In this document: positions 22,300-34,428 of the stretch, in pieces
How positions within the stretch are numbered: the first letter of the stretch is position 1
How the letters are laid out: each line of letters begins with the position of its first letter
Assembly (NCBI RefSeq): GCF_022539505.1
Contig: NC_061508.1
Coordinates: 345,353,484 to 345,417,483 of the forward strand
Reading direction: 5' to 3'
Length of the DNA: 64,000 nucleotides
From: Lolium rigidum
Taxonomy: Eukaryota; Streptophyta; Magnoliopsida; Poales; Poaceae
Notes under the pieces: model-generated
Database searches by the model: none
What the model was told of the DNA's origin: nothing
Seen by the model: the letters and a program-made list of their open reading frames with translations, nothing else
Made by a program: the position numbers and the translations under genes

Positions 22300-23480
22300 A
22301 CGAAATTATGCTTGACGCATGTATTTATTGATCCATGAAAGCTCCGCAGCTAATGACTAAGTCATGGAGATATAATCACATGTGAACGAGTCAAATAGCC
22401 TTGTCGGTAACGAGATCGAACTAGGTATTGTGATACCGATGATCATGTCTCGGACAAGTGCGGTATTGAATGAACAAAGGAGTAAGACTATATGCATAGG
22501 TTCAACCGACGATCATATCTTCGTGGAATTCATAGTGATCGCAATGGTTCTCTAGACCTCCCTAGTGATCATATGATCGGTGACCTAGTCGCCGTTTCAT
22601 AGCTATGTTATTCACGAACCGTAGGATAACACACTTACGGGTTCAACAAAGCTACAAATGTTTTTGGATTCATCAGAGTTGAGAGATATATCCGGAATAG
22701 GGTTCCCGTGAAATCCCAAAGAGGTTCGAAACAGTTCGGGAGGTGTCTCGAACTAATAGGCAATTAAGGATATGTTTAATATTTGATTAGATGAATCATT
22801 ATATTAAAATATATTTAATTATATAAATATATTATTTTAATTTTAATTAAAATGGCATCCCTATTTTGTTAGACTCCCCGGAAGCAGCCAAATAAAATAA
22901 AAAGAAGAGGGGAAAAAGAAAAAAAAGGTGAGGGGCCAGCCCGGCCAAGTGGGCCGGCCCACCAAAAGCGGCCACGAGACAATGCTGCCACCTCCTCTCC
23001 TCCCTCCGTCCGACCTTGCCCCCTTATGAAACCTAGTACCCCTTTCCCCTATATATATAGGCCAATTGGGATCAATTAAATACACAATTAATTGGAGAAA
23101 ATCTCTCTCTAGTTTCCGACTCTGTGCGATTCCCCGAAGAACTGCATAGGTTGGAGACAACTCCACCCGATTCGCAGGAGCGCTGCCAGGATCCAGATCC
23201 AAAAGATCTACTTCCGCAACTTTGCTGGAACAGAGCTGGGAGCGTCGCTGAGCACCGTACGTGTCTGAAACTATGAGGTGCTGCATTTGCGGTACTTGAC
23301 GTTGGGGAGAGGACGTCTTCATGACCCTGAGGTCGGTGTCGCCTCTTCGACTACATCGTTCATGTTCTAGCGGACGTTTTCGATATCACATCTTTTACTA
23401 CATTAATACATGGATAGATCTTGAACGCATCAGGTTTGCGTGTAGTTAGAATTTTTTCCTGCTGTGAGACCCACTAGTTC
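22300..23480 (+). mobile_element. LTR-like sequence, candidate solo LTR
   Basis: The block has the texture of a grass LTR: tracts such as GAGATATAATCACATGTGAAC, GTGATACCGATGATCATG and GGTTCCCGTGAAATCCCAAA, then a GC-rich domain, a strong TATA box CTATATATATAG at 23050-23060, and a transcribed-leader-like stretch after it. I could not define TG/CA ends or a target duplication, and no internal domain follows. The minus-strand frame at 22861-23322 is not a gene. Confidence 0.4.
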
Positions 23481-23816
23481 TTTGGTTGCTGGGTTGCATG
23501 GTTTAAGTCAAAAAGGCAATTTTGTTTGTTTGCGTGTAGTCAACCAACCCAAATGTTGATGGAGATGAAATTCAGGCAAGGGTAAGTCCACCTTTTCTTT
23601 ACATAGATAACATTACCATACTATCATCTCCCATGACATGAAAATCACAGTTCATCAGTTGCACATTAACCTTATAGTAGTTCATGAATTCATCGCTAAT
23701 ACTACGAATGGTAGATCATAACCCTCAGCTACTACGAATACCAGTTTACCAGCACATGAAAGTTCAACAAAGGGGTGTATTAAGACATGTACCGTGTAAG
23801 AACCCGGAGACGACCA
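23481..23816. other. Intergenic spacer
   Basis: Nothing recognised between the LTR-like block and the B3-carrying element. Confidence 0.4.
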
Positions 23817-24954
23817 GGCACCCAAGGGCGCGTTTGGTTGCCTGAGCTGAAATTGTGCACCACTGGCGCAGCGAGATGGGCGCCCTTGCGCATTGCGAAC
23901 GGGCCGCCGGCCACTTTTGGCCCATCGTTTGGTAGGATGTGCTGCACCGGCCCGAACAGAGTTGCAAATTGTTTGGATGCCTGTACACAACGTTCCATAT
24001 CTGTTCAGCCACAACACATGTGTTTGGTTGCCATATTGGGCACCCTGACAACAGCTTCTCCTCACCACATTCAAATATGGTGACCTTACCATCATACAAC
24101 GACACACAAACAGATCAAACACGATCATAATCACAGCAAACACTTATAAACAACGATCAGAGTACTTCACAAGTCCTAATCTAGCGTCAGAGTGGTAAGA
24201 CGCTTGCCTAAACCTGGGGGCGGACTCCCCAGATCCAAAAGCAGTGTTCAAACGCCTCCTAGAGGCCAGCACAACAGTAAGATATGCACAAAAGTAGTGT
24301 TTATCAGCCTCCTAGAGATCAGCACAAGTAACAGGATCAGACTTAAAACATAGGGAGCGATGGAGCAGTAGCACCTTAATGGCGAGGTTCAGCAAAAGGG
24401 CCCTCGCGGTGCCTGTTGCAGCCGAAGACGCTGGAGCAGGACGTCTCCTTCCTGAAGACGGCGACCTTGAAGCCGTCGTCGTCAGGGGTGAAGACGAGCG
24501 TGTCGTCGACGTGCAGCAAAATCCTGGCGCAGAACTCGCTCCAGGACTTGATGAACCCGACGCGCTGCCCTGTCCACTGCAGCTACACCTTCCATGCGCA
24601 ACGGTCGCCCAAGTACAAGCAGACCGTCACAGGGGGGCCATTGTACTTGAGCTTGTACTTCCTGATGAGGGGGTGCTCCATGAACGACGGGACGGTGAGG
24701 GCACGGAGGTCCTGGCTCTCCACCTGGACGAAGAACGCCGGCAGACGCGGATTGGCATGGTGCCCCAGGTCAGCAGGACGGCCGGCGTGGCGCCTCGGCG
24801 CTGTGATCTGTGCGTGGGCTTCAATGAACGCTACGTTGGGATCACGCAGCTGCACACGGTCGACATAGTCCACAGCGTCCAGTATGGGCCCTTCCGAGAA
24901 GTATTCCAGGAAGGGTCAGTTCTGCACACACACAAGGAAGCCATGTCAAGCTTA

Positions 24955-25335
24955 ACAAGGCAACGACATGGACAAGAAGCAGCAAGCAATGTCATGGAAT
25001 GCACAAGCACCAGCAAGCAATGGCATGGAATGCACAAGCACCGGCAAGCAATGGCATGGAATGCACAAGCAGCAGCAAGCAATGGCATGGAAACCACAAG
25101 AACCAGCAAGCAATGTCATGGACAAGCAGCAACTAGGCAATGGCATGCACAAGCAGCAGCAAGCAATCTCATGCACAAGCAGCAGCAAGCAATGGCAAGC
25201 ATAAGCACCAGCAAGTAATGTCATGGACAAGCAGCAACAAGGCAATGGCATGGACAAGCAGCAGCAAGAAATATCATGGAATGCACAAGCAACAACAAGC
25301 AATGGCAAGCACAAGCACCAGCAAGTAATGGCAAT
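24955..25335. repeat. Minisatellite of about 30-bp units in the B3-gene intron
   Basis: Roughly a dozen imperfect copies of ACAAGCAGCAGCAAGCAATG followed by GCATGGAATGC or a shorter linker. Variants swap AGCAGC for AGCACC and GGCATG for GTCATG. Open frames across it are compositional. Confidence 0.85.
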
Positions 25336-25400
25336 GCCAAGCTCAAGCACTGCCATGGACTTGACATTATCAAGTTCATGATGGTGCTTGAGCTTGGCAT
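25334..25400. repeat. Perfect 16-bp inverted repeat next to the minisatellite
   Basis: ATGCCAAGCTCAAGCA at 25334-25349 pairs with TGCTTGAGCTTGGCAT at 25385-25400 across a 35-base loop. In the intron transcript it would form a stable hairpin. Confidence 0.8.
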
Positions 25401-26624
25401 GGCAAGCATAAGCACATTGCGTTGAATCCATGTCAAGCTTGATCTACAATGTCATCTAGTCAATGTAAACAAGCGACAAGGAGATTGAGTCAAGGTACTT
25501 ACGATTGGGTGGATCGCCAGCGCCCCACTCTGAGGAGGAAGAGGAGCAAATCCCGGTGGAGGGGGAGGCGGCGTAGCCGGTAAGTACGTCCTCAGGTCCG
25601 GCCGCGGTGCAGCTGTCGGGAAGCTGGGCGCCGATGGTGCTGACGTCTGGCGCCGAGCACGAGGTCGGGTGAACCCCGGCGGCGGCGGGACGGGAGGCTC
25701 GCCAAAGGGGGCAGGCGGTCGCGGCATGCCCCATGGCATCGCCGGATGCATCGGGGTGGACGTGAACCCCGGCGGGGGCTCCATCTCCCTGCTGGAGCCC
25801 GGTGCACCGCCCGCCATTGCCGCCGCCCTCGCCATCGGAAACCCTAGTGGGGACAGGGAAAAAACCCCCGTCCCCGACGGATCCGCCGGTCGAATCTCGG
25901 CGGCTCGAAGAGCCAGGACGGCGGCGCTCCGGGTTGCGACGCCGACGGGCCTCGTGCTCGCGAACGGCGATGGTCGATTCATCGCCGGCACGCGGCCGTC
26001 ATCGATCTTCGCGACCGAGTCTCCGCCTCTGGCCTCGTACTCGCGGACGAGGCGCATTAGCGCCTCGTTCGACCGGTTGGCCGACGGCCGTCCGGCAGGA
26101 TCCGTCGGCGCTGGAGAGGATGGCGGAGGTGGAGGAGGCGAGGAGGCCATGGCGGCGGTTGATGGGACAGGGCGATGGTGTCTGTGCCAGGAGTGAATGG
26201 GGAGAGAGAAGAACGAAGCGGTGAGGGGAAGTGGGCAGCGAGGACCAAGAAAACGCGCTGTCTCCCGCGCTTCTCCACGCGTGCAACCGTTGCACGCGGG
26301 CGTGCAAAATGGCACGACAACGGGCCTTGCCCCGGAGAAACTGCCGATTCGGGTGTTCCTCCAGGGCATGTCCCAGGAGTGCTTTGAGAACCGTTGGGCC
26401 ACAACACGGGCGTCTCATAGGCAACCAAACAAACCGGTTTTTGCTGGGCCGATGCGAGCCAAAGGGCTCGCAGCCTACCAAAGGCGCCACAAGCAGCTGA
26501 AAAAGTATGCCCCAACGCGAAGGGGTGCCCAGAATACGTAACCCGTCCGTATTCGAAAACTCTACAAAAAGGCCGACCTTAGCGAAGGGAGCACACTCGG
26601 TCCGCACGCGACAAGTTGGATGGT

Positions 26625-28067
26625 TGATACGTCTCCAACGTATCTATAATTTCTTGTGTTCCATGCTAGTTTTATGACAATACCTATATGTTTTATTCAT
26701 ACTTTATATCGTTTTGATGCATTTTCCGGTACTAACCTATTAACAAGATGCCGAAGCGCCAGGTTCTGTTTTCTGCTGTTTTTGGTTTCAGAAATCCTAC
26801 ACAGGAAATATTCTCGGAATTGGACGAAACGAAAGCCAAACCTCCTATTTTACCGAGACGGACCCAGAACACCGAAGGAGAGACGGAGTGGGGCCAAGGG
26901 GCCCCACATCACCTGGCGGCGCGGCCAAGAGGGGGGGCGCGCCCAGCTATGGGGTGGGCCCCTCGGGACCCCTCCGACGCCGCCCTTTCGCCTATATAAT
27001 CCTCCAGATGCGAAAACCCTAAAAACCCGACGATATTCCACGAAGAGTTCCGTAGCCGCCGCCATCGCGAAGACAAGTTTCGGGGGACAGAAGTCTCTGT
27101 TCCGGCACGCCGCCGGGACGGGGAATTGCCCCCGGAAGTCATCTTCATCGACACCACCGCCATCTTCATCGCCGTTGTTGTCTCCCATGATGAGGAGGGA
27201 GTAGTTCTCCCCCGAGGCTGAGGGCTCTACCGGTAGCTATGTGGTTCATCTCTCTCTCCCATGGTGTGATCTTTATGTGATCATGAGCTTTGTATCACTA
27301 TTAATCTATGTGCTACTCTAGTGATGTTAATAAAGTATTCTATTCCTCCTCCATGATGTAAAGTTGATAGTGTGTGCATCATGTAGTACTTAGCGTAGGT
27401 TATGATTGTAATCTCTTGTAGATTATGAAGTTAACTATTACTATGATAGTATTGATGTGATCTATTCCCCCTTTCATAGCTATTGGTGACAGTGTGTATG
27501 CTATGTTAGTACTCGGTCTAAATTGCAACGGTCTGTTATGCACTCTAGAGGTTACTTTAATATGAACTCCGGACGTTGTGGAGCTTGTTTACTCCGGCTT
27601 GAGGTGTGCTTTTATAACCCTACACAATGAATGGTGTTTCTTATCCAACAAGAGAGTGTTTGAAAGTATCACAAGTGAAGAGAAGTTATTTATTTATGTG
27701 ATCATTGTTGAGAGTGTCCACTAGTGAAAGTATGATCCCTAGGCCTTGTTTCTAAGCATTGAAACACTGTTTCTAACAAGTTCTGCTACATGTTTTCTTG
27801 CTGTTATTTTTATTTCAGATTGCAATTACTACTTACAATCATCCATATTACTTGTATTTCACTATCTCTTCGCCGAACTAGTGCACCTATACATCTGACA
27901 AGTGTATTAGGTGTGTTGGGGACACAAAAGACTTCTTGTATCTTAATTGCAGGGTTGCTTGAGAGGGATATCTTTGACCTCTACCTCCCTGAGTTCGATA
28001 AACCTTGGGTGATTCACTTAAGGGAAACTTGCTGCTGTTCTACAAACCTCTGCTCTTGGAGGCCCAA
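26625..28067 (+). repeat. 5' LTR of Y, left part (interrupted)
   Basis: It starts TGATACGTCTCC and reads to GAGGCCCAA, where X begins. The last five bases CCCAA (28063-28067) are X's target duplication. The missing tail (CACTGTCTACAGG...ACATCA) is found at 55410-55445. The frames at 26656-27204 recur in the 3' LTR and are not genes. Confidence 0.93.
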
Positions 28068-29671
28068 TGCTGGCGTGTAGTTGACACACGTCTATTGGGA
28101 ACCCCAAGAGGAAGGTGTGATGCGTACAGCAGTAAGTTTTCCCTCAGTAAGAAACCAAGGTTATCGAACCAGTAGGAGTCAAGGGCCACGTGAAGGTTGT
28201 TGGTGACGGAGTGTAGTGCGGCGCAACAACAGGGATTCCGGCGCCAACGTGAAACCTGCACAACACAATCACAATACTTTGCCCCAACTTAACGGTGAGG
28301 TTGTCAATCTCACCGGCTTGCTTGTAAACAAAGGATTAAACGTATGGTGTGGAAAATGATGTTTGTTTGCGAAGAACAGTAGAGAACAGAGTTTGCAGTA
28401 GATTGTATTTCACATGTAAAAGAATGGACCGGGGTCCACAGTTCACTAGTGGTGTCTCTCCAATAAGATAAATAGCATGTTGGGTGAATAAATTACAGTT
28501 GGCAATTGACAAATAGAGAGGGCATAACAATGCACATACATATCACGATGACTACTATGAGATTTAATCAGGGCATTACGACAAAGTACATAGACCGCTA
28601 TCCGGCATGCATCTATGCCTAAAAGTCCACCTTCGAGGTTAGCATCCGCACCCCTTCCAGTATTAAGTTGCAAACAACGAGACAATTGCATTAAGTATGG
28701 TGCGTAATGTAATCAACACAAATATCCTTAGACAAAGCATTGATGTTTTATCCCTAGTGGCAACAACACATCCACAACCTTAGAACTTTCCGTCACTTGT
28801 TCCGCATTCAATGGAGGGATGAACCCACTATCGAGCATAAATACTCCCTCTTGGAGTTACAAGTATCAACTTGGCCGAGCCTCTACTAGCAACGGAGAGC
28901 ATGCAAGAACATAAACAACACATATATGATAGATTGATAATCAACTTGACATAGTATTCCATATTCATCGGATCCCAACAAACACAACATGTAGCATTAC
29001 AAATAGATGATCTTGATCATGATAGGCAGCTCACAAGATCTAACATGATAGCACAATGAGGAGAAGACAACCATCTAGCTACTGCTATGGACCCATAGTC
29101 CAAGGATGAACTACTCACACATCAGTCCGGAGGCGATCATGGTGATGAAGAGTCCTCCGGGAGATGATTCCCCTCTCCGGCGAGGGTGCCGGAGGCGATC
29201 TCCTGAATCCCCCGAGATGGGATTGGCGGCGGCGGCGTCTGCGGAACTATTTCCGTATCGTGGCTCTCGGTAATAGGGTTTTCGCGACGGAGAGTTTAAG
29301 TAGGCGGAAGGGCAGAGTCGGAGGCGGCGCGAGGGCCCCACACCATAGGCCGGCGCGGGCCCCATGCTGGCCGCGCCGCCCTATGGTTACGGCCCCTCGT
29401 GGCCCCACTTCGTATGCTCTTCGGTCTTCTGGAAGCTCCATGGAAAAACAAGACCCTGGGCGTTGATTTCGTCCAATTCCGAGAATATTTCCTTTGTAGG
29501 ATTTCTGAAACCAAAAACAGCAAAAAACAGCAACTGGCGCTTCGGCATCTTGTCAATAGGTTGGTGCCGGAAAATGCATATAAATGATGTAAAGTGTGTA
29601 TAAAACATGTGAGTATTGTCATAAAAGTAGCATGGAACATAAGAAATTATAGATACGTTTGAGACGTATCA
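28068..29671 (-). repeat. 3' LTR of X
   Basis: 1604 bp with TG/CA ends (minus strand TGATACGTCTCAAACG to CTACACGCCAGCA). It matches 53801-55404 almost throughout. Confidence 0.92.
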
Positions 29672-30430
29672 AGCATCCCCAAGCTTAGTTCCTACTCGCC
29701 CTCGAGTAGGTAAACGATAACAAGGATAATTTACTGAAGTGACATGCTATCATAATCTTGATCAATACTATTGTAAAGCATATGAGATGAATGAAGTGAT
29801 TCGAAGCAATGGTAAAGACAATGACTAAACAACTGAATCATATAGCAAAGACTTTTCATGAATAGTACTTTCAAGACAAGCATCTATAAGACTTGCATAG
29901 GAGTTAACTCATAAAGCAATAAATTCTTAGTAGAAAGCTTTGAAACAACACAAAGGAAGATATAACTTTCAGCAGTTGCTTTCAACTTCAACATGTTTAT
30001 CTCATGGATATATATCTCATGGATAATTGTCAACACAAAGTAATATGATGAATGAAAATAAGCAAGTATGTAGGAATTAATGCACACATTTGACACAAGT
30101 GTTTGCTTCTAAGATAGAAAGAAGTAGGTAAACTGACTCAACATAAAGTAGAAGAATGGCCCTTCGCAGAGAGAAGCATGGATTACTGTTTTTGTGCAAG
30201 AGCTTTTCATTTTGAAAACATAGAATCAATTTTGCCAACGGTAGTAATAATTCATATGTGTTATGCATAACATATCCTATAAGTCGCAAGCCTCATGCAT
30301 AGAGTACCAATAGTGCTCGCACCTTGTCCTAATTAGCTTGGATTTACATGGATTATCATGCATAACATATGTTTCAACCAAGTGTCACAAAGGGGTACCT
30401 CTATGCCGCCTGTACAAAGGTCCAAGGAGA
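29672..30430 (-). other. 3' internal region of X (non-coding), left of Z
   Basis: On the minus strand it ends at AAGCTTGGGGATGCT, the purine-rich tract before the 3' LTR. It aligns with the 3' non-coding region of Y (58260-58972, opposite orientation). There is no coding frame. It stops at a junction with Z's LTR at about 30431 because part of X has been deleted. Confidence 0.8.
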
Positions 30431-31966
30431 TAGCAAGTTTTCCCTCAGAAAGAAACCAAGGTTTATCGAACCAGGAGGAGCCAAGAAGCACGTTGAAGGT
30501 TGATGGTGGCGGAATGTAATACGGCGCAACACCAGGGATTCCGGCGCCAACGTGGAACCTGCACAACACAACCAAAGTACTTTGCCCCAACGAAACAGTG
30601 AGGTTGTCAATCTCACCGGCTTGCTGTAACAAAGGATTAACCGTATTGTGTGGAAGATGATTGTTTGCGAGAAAACAGTAAAGAACAATTGCAGTAGATT
30701 GTATGCGATGTAAAGAATAGGACCGGGGTCCACAGGTTCACTAGAGGTGTCTCTCCCATAAGATAAAAGCATGTTGGGTGAACAAATTACGGTCGGGCAA
30801 TTGACAAATAGAGAGGGCATAACAATGCACATACATGACATGATAAATATAGTGAGATTTAATTGGGCATTACGACAAAGTACATAGACCGCTATCCAGC
30901 ATGCATCTATGCCTAAAAAGTCCACCTTCGAGGTTATCATCCGAACCCCTTCCAGTATTAAGTTGCAAAACAACGAGACAATTGCATTAAGTATGGTGCG
31001 TAATGTAATCAATAACTACATCCTTAGACATAGCATCAATGTTTTATCCCTAGTGGCAACAAGCACATCCACAACCTTAGAACTTTACGTCACTCGTCCC
31101 AGATTTAATGGAGGCATGAACCCACTATCGAGCATAAATACTCCCTCTTGGAGTTAAGAGCAAAAACTTGGCCGAGCCTCTACTAATAACGGAGAGCATG
31201 CAAGATCATAAACAACACATAGGTAATAACTTGATAATTAACATAACATAGTATTCTCTATCCATCGGATCCCGACAAACACAACATATAGTATTACGGA
31301 TAGATGATCTTGATCATGTTAGGCAGCTCACAAGATCCAACAATGAAGCACAATGAGGAGAAGACAACCATCTAGCTACTGCTATGGACCCATAGTCCAG
31401 GGGTGAACTACTCACTCATCACTCCGGAGGCGACCATGGCGGTGAAGAGTCCTCCGGGAGATGAATCCCCTCTCCGGCGAGGTGCCGCGAGAGATCTCCG
31501 GAATCCCCCGAGATGGGATTGGCGGCGGAGGCGTCTCGATAGGTTTTTCGTATCGTGGCTCTCGGTACTGGGGGTTTCGCGACGGAGGCTATTTGTAGGC
31601 GGAAGGGCAGGTAAAGAGGCGGCACGAGGGGCCCACACCATAGGTCGGCGCGGCTAGGGCCTGGGCCGCGCCGCCCTGGTTCGCCACCTCGTGGCCCCAC
31701 TTCGACTCTCCTTCGGTCCTCTGGAAGCTTCGTGGCAAAATAGGACCCTGGGCGTTGATTTCGTCCAATTCCGAGAATATTTCTTTACTAGGATTTCTGA
31801 AACCAAAAACAGCGAGAAAACGAGCAAGCGGCTCTTCGGCATCTTGTTAATAGGTTAGTTCCGAGAAAATGCACGAATATGACATAAAGTGTGCATAAAA
31901 CATGTAGATATCATCAATAATGTAGCATGGAACATAAGAAATTATCGATACGTCGGAGACGTATCG
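30431..31966 (-). repeat. 3' LTR of Z, missing its outer 62 bp
   Basis: It aligns with 35574-37109 through the whole length. Frames such as 30401-31012 and 31403-31657 occur in both LTRs and are not genes. Confidence 0.88.
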
Positions 31967-34428
31967 GCATCCCCAAGCTTAGTTACGCTCGTCCCGAGCA
32001 GGTAAACGATAAGAAAGATAATTTCTGGAGTGACATGCCATCATAACCTTGATCATACTATTTGTAAACATATGTAATGAATGCAGCGATCAAAACAATG
32101 GTAATGACATGAGTAAACAAGTGAATAATAAAGCAAAGACTTTTCATGAATAGCACTTCAAGACAAGCATCAATAAGTCTTGCATAAGAGTTAACTCATA
32201 AAGCAATAAATCAAAGTAAAGGTATTGAAGCAACACAAAGGAAGATTAAGTTTCAGCGGTTGCTTTCAACTTGTAACATGTATATCTCATGGATAATTGT
32301 CAACATAGAGTAATATAATAAGTGCAATATGCAAGTATGTAGGAATCAATGCACAGTTCACACAAGTGTTTGCTTCTTGAGGTGGAGAGAAATAGGTGAA
32401 CTGACTCAACATAAAAGTAAAAGAATGGTCCTGCAAAGAGGAAAGCATCGATTGCTATATTTGTGCTAGAGCTTTTATTTTGAAAACATGAAACAATTTT
32501 GTCAACGGTAGTAATAAAGCATATGAGTTATGTAAATTATATCTTACAAGTTGCAAGCCTCATGCATAGTATACTAATAGTGCCCGCACCTTGTCCTAAT
32601 TAGCTTGGACTACCGGATCATCGCAATACACATGTTTTAACCAAGTGTCACAATGGGGTACCTCCATGCCGCCTGTACAAAGGTCTAAGGAGAAAGCTCG
32701 CATTTTGGATTTCTCGCTTTTGATTATTCTCAACTTAGACATCCATACCGGGACAACATGGACAACAGATAATGGACTCCTCTTTAATGCATAAGCATGT
32801 GGCAACGATTATTATTCTCATATGAGATTGAGGATATATGTCCAAAACTGAAACTTCCACCATGAATCATGGCTTTAGTTAGCGGCCCAATGTTCTTCTC
32901 TAACAATATGCATGCTCCAACCATTAAGGTGGTAGATCTCTCTTACTTCAGACAAGACGGACATGCATAGCAACTCACATGATATTCAACAAAGAGTAGT
33001 TGATGGCGTCCCCGAAACATGGTTATCGCACAACAAGCAACTTAATAAGAGATAAAGTGCATAAGTACATATTCAATACCACAATAGTTTTTAAGCTATT
33101 TGTCCCATGAGCTATATATTCCAAGGCGAATGATGGAATTTTAAAGGTAGCACTCAAGCAATTTACTTTGGAATGGCGGAGAAATACCATGTAGTAGGTA
33201 GGTATGGTGGACACAAATGGCATAGTGGTTGGCTCAAGGATTTTGGATGCATGAGAAGTATTCCCTCTCGATACAAGGTTTAGGCTAGCAAGGTTATTTG
33301 AAACAAACACAAGGATGAACGGTGCAGCAAAACTCACATAAAAGACATATTATAAACATTATAAGACTCTACACCGTCTTCCTTGTTGTTCAAAACTCAA
33401 TACTAGATATTATCTAGACTTTAGAGAGACCAAATATGCAAACCAAATTAGCAAGCTCTAGGTGTTTCTTTATTAATGGGTGCAAAGTATATGATGCAAG
33501 AGCTTAAACATAAGCACAACAATTGCCAAGTATCAAATTATCCAAGACATTTTAGAATTACTACATGTAGCATTTTCCAATTCCAACCATATAACAATTT
33601 AACGAAGAAGAAACTTCGCCATGAATATTATGAGTACAGCCTAAGGACATACTTGTCCATATGCAACAGCGGAGCGTGTCTCTCTCCCATACAGTGAATG
33701 CTAGGATCCATTTTATTCAATCAAAACAAAAACAAAAACAAACCGACGCTCCAAGCAAAGCACATAAGATGTGACGGAATAAAAATATAGTTCCAGGGGA
33801 GGAACCTGATAATGTTGTCGATGAAGAAGGGGATGCCTTGGGCATCCCCAAGCTTAGACGCTTGAGTCTTCTTAAAATATGCAGGGGTGAACCACCGGGG
33901 CATCCCCAAACTTTAGAGCTTTCACTCTCCTTAATCATATTGCATCATACTCCTCTCTTGATCCTTGAAAACTTCCTCCACACCAAACTCGAAACAACTC
34001 ATTAGAGGGTTAGTGGACAATAAAAATTAACATGTTCAGAGGTGACACAATCATTCTTAACACTTCTGGACATTGCATAAAGCTACTGGACATTAATGGA
34101 TCAAAGAAATTCATCCAACATAGCAAAAGAGGCAATGCGAAATAAAAGACAGAATCTGTCAAAACAGAACAGTCCGTAAAAATGGATTTTATTGAGGCAC
34201 CAGACTTGCTCAAATGAAAATGCCCAAATTGAATGAAAGTTGCGTACATATCTGAGGATCACGCACGTAAATTGGCTTAATTTTCTGAGCTACCTACAGG
34301 GAGGCAGGTCGAAATTCGTGACAGCAAAGAAATCTGAAACTGCGCAGTAATCCAAATCTAGTATGAACTTTACTATCAAAGACTTTACTTGGCACAACAA
34401 AACACAAAACTAAGATAAGGAGAGGTTG
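31967..34428 (-). other. 3' internal region of Z, non-coding
   Basis: AT-rich sequence alignable with the 3' regions of X (37110-38800) and Y (56380-58260). Shared words include CTTCCACCATGATTCATGG, GGCATCCCCAAGCTTAG and CTAGGATCC. No supported ORF. Confidence 0.75.

Larger units (their letters stand above)
24376..26150 (-). pseudogene. B3-domain transcription-factor-like gene with two in-frame stops
   Basis: Exon 1 is 25503-26150: ATG in good context after a C/T-rich leader, 216 codons, Pro-rich N-terminus MASSPPPPPPSSPAPTD and repeated PPPGFT segments, ending at a strong GTAAGT donor. Exon 2 is 24376-24921, after a TGTGTGTGCAG acceptor, same phase. It begins AAC TGA, so a stop sits in its second codon. 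It then reads FLEYFSEG...DYVDRVQLRDP and a B3-like DNA-binding fold: LTVPSFMEHPLIRKYKL, CLYLGDRCAWKV, a TAG stop at 24583-24585, then FIKSWSEFCARILLHVDDTL and VFTPDDDGFKVAVFRK, ending at TAA 24376-24378. Without the stops it would be about 397 residues. Both stops are single-base differences from sense codons, so decay is recent or the stops are methylation-type C-to-T changes. Confidence 0.6.
23817..26529. mobile_element. Probable TIR transposon that has captured a B3-domain gene
   Basis: The left edge GGCACCCAAGGGCGCGTTTGG and the inverse of the right edge, GGCACCCCTTCGCGTTGGGG, are imperfect terminal inverted repeats. Variants of GTTTGGTTGCC recur subterminally near both ends (23832, 24024, inverted near 26418). 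If the element is taken as GCACCC...GGGTGC, both flanks read CCAG. Superfamily is unclear and the duplication could be chance. It encloses a complete two-exon, stop-containing host-type gene and a minisatellite and has no transposase, which fits a non-autonomous gene-capturing element. Confidence 0.5.

Noticed and set aside
24183..24240. tRNA-like text GTCAGAGTGGTAAGACGC followed by GGGGGCGGACTCCCC
   Set aside because: It lacks a clean acceptor stem, anticodon loop and canonical B box; at best a SINE fragment.
24379..25218. 279-aa plus-strand frame
   Set aside because: Antisense of the B3 exon plus the minisatellite; the minus strand has splice sites and domain motifs.
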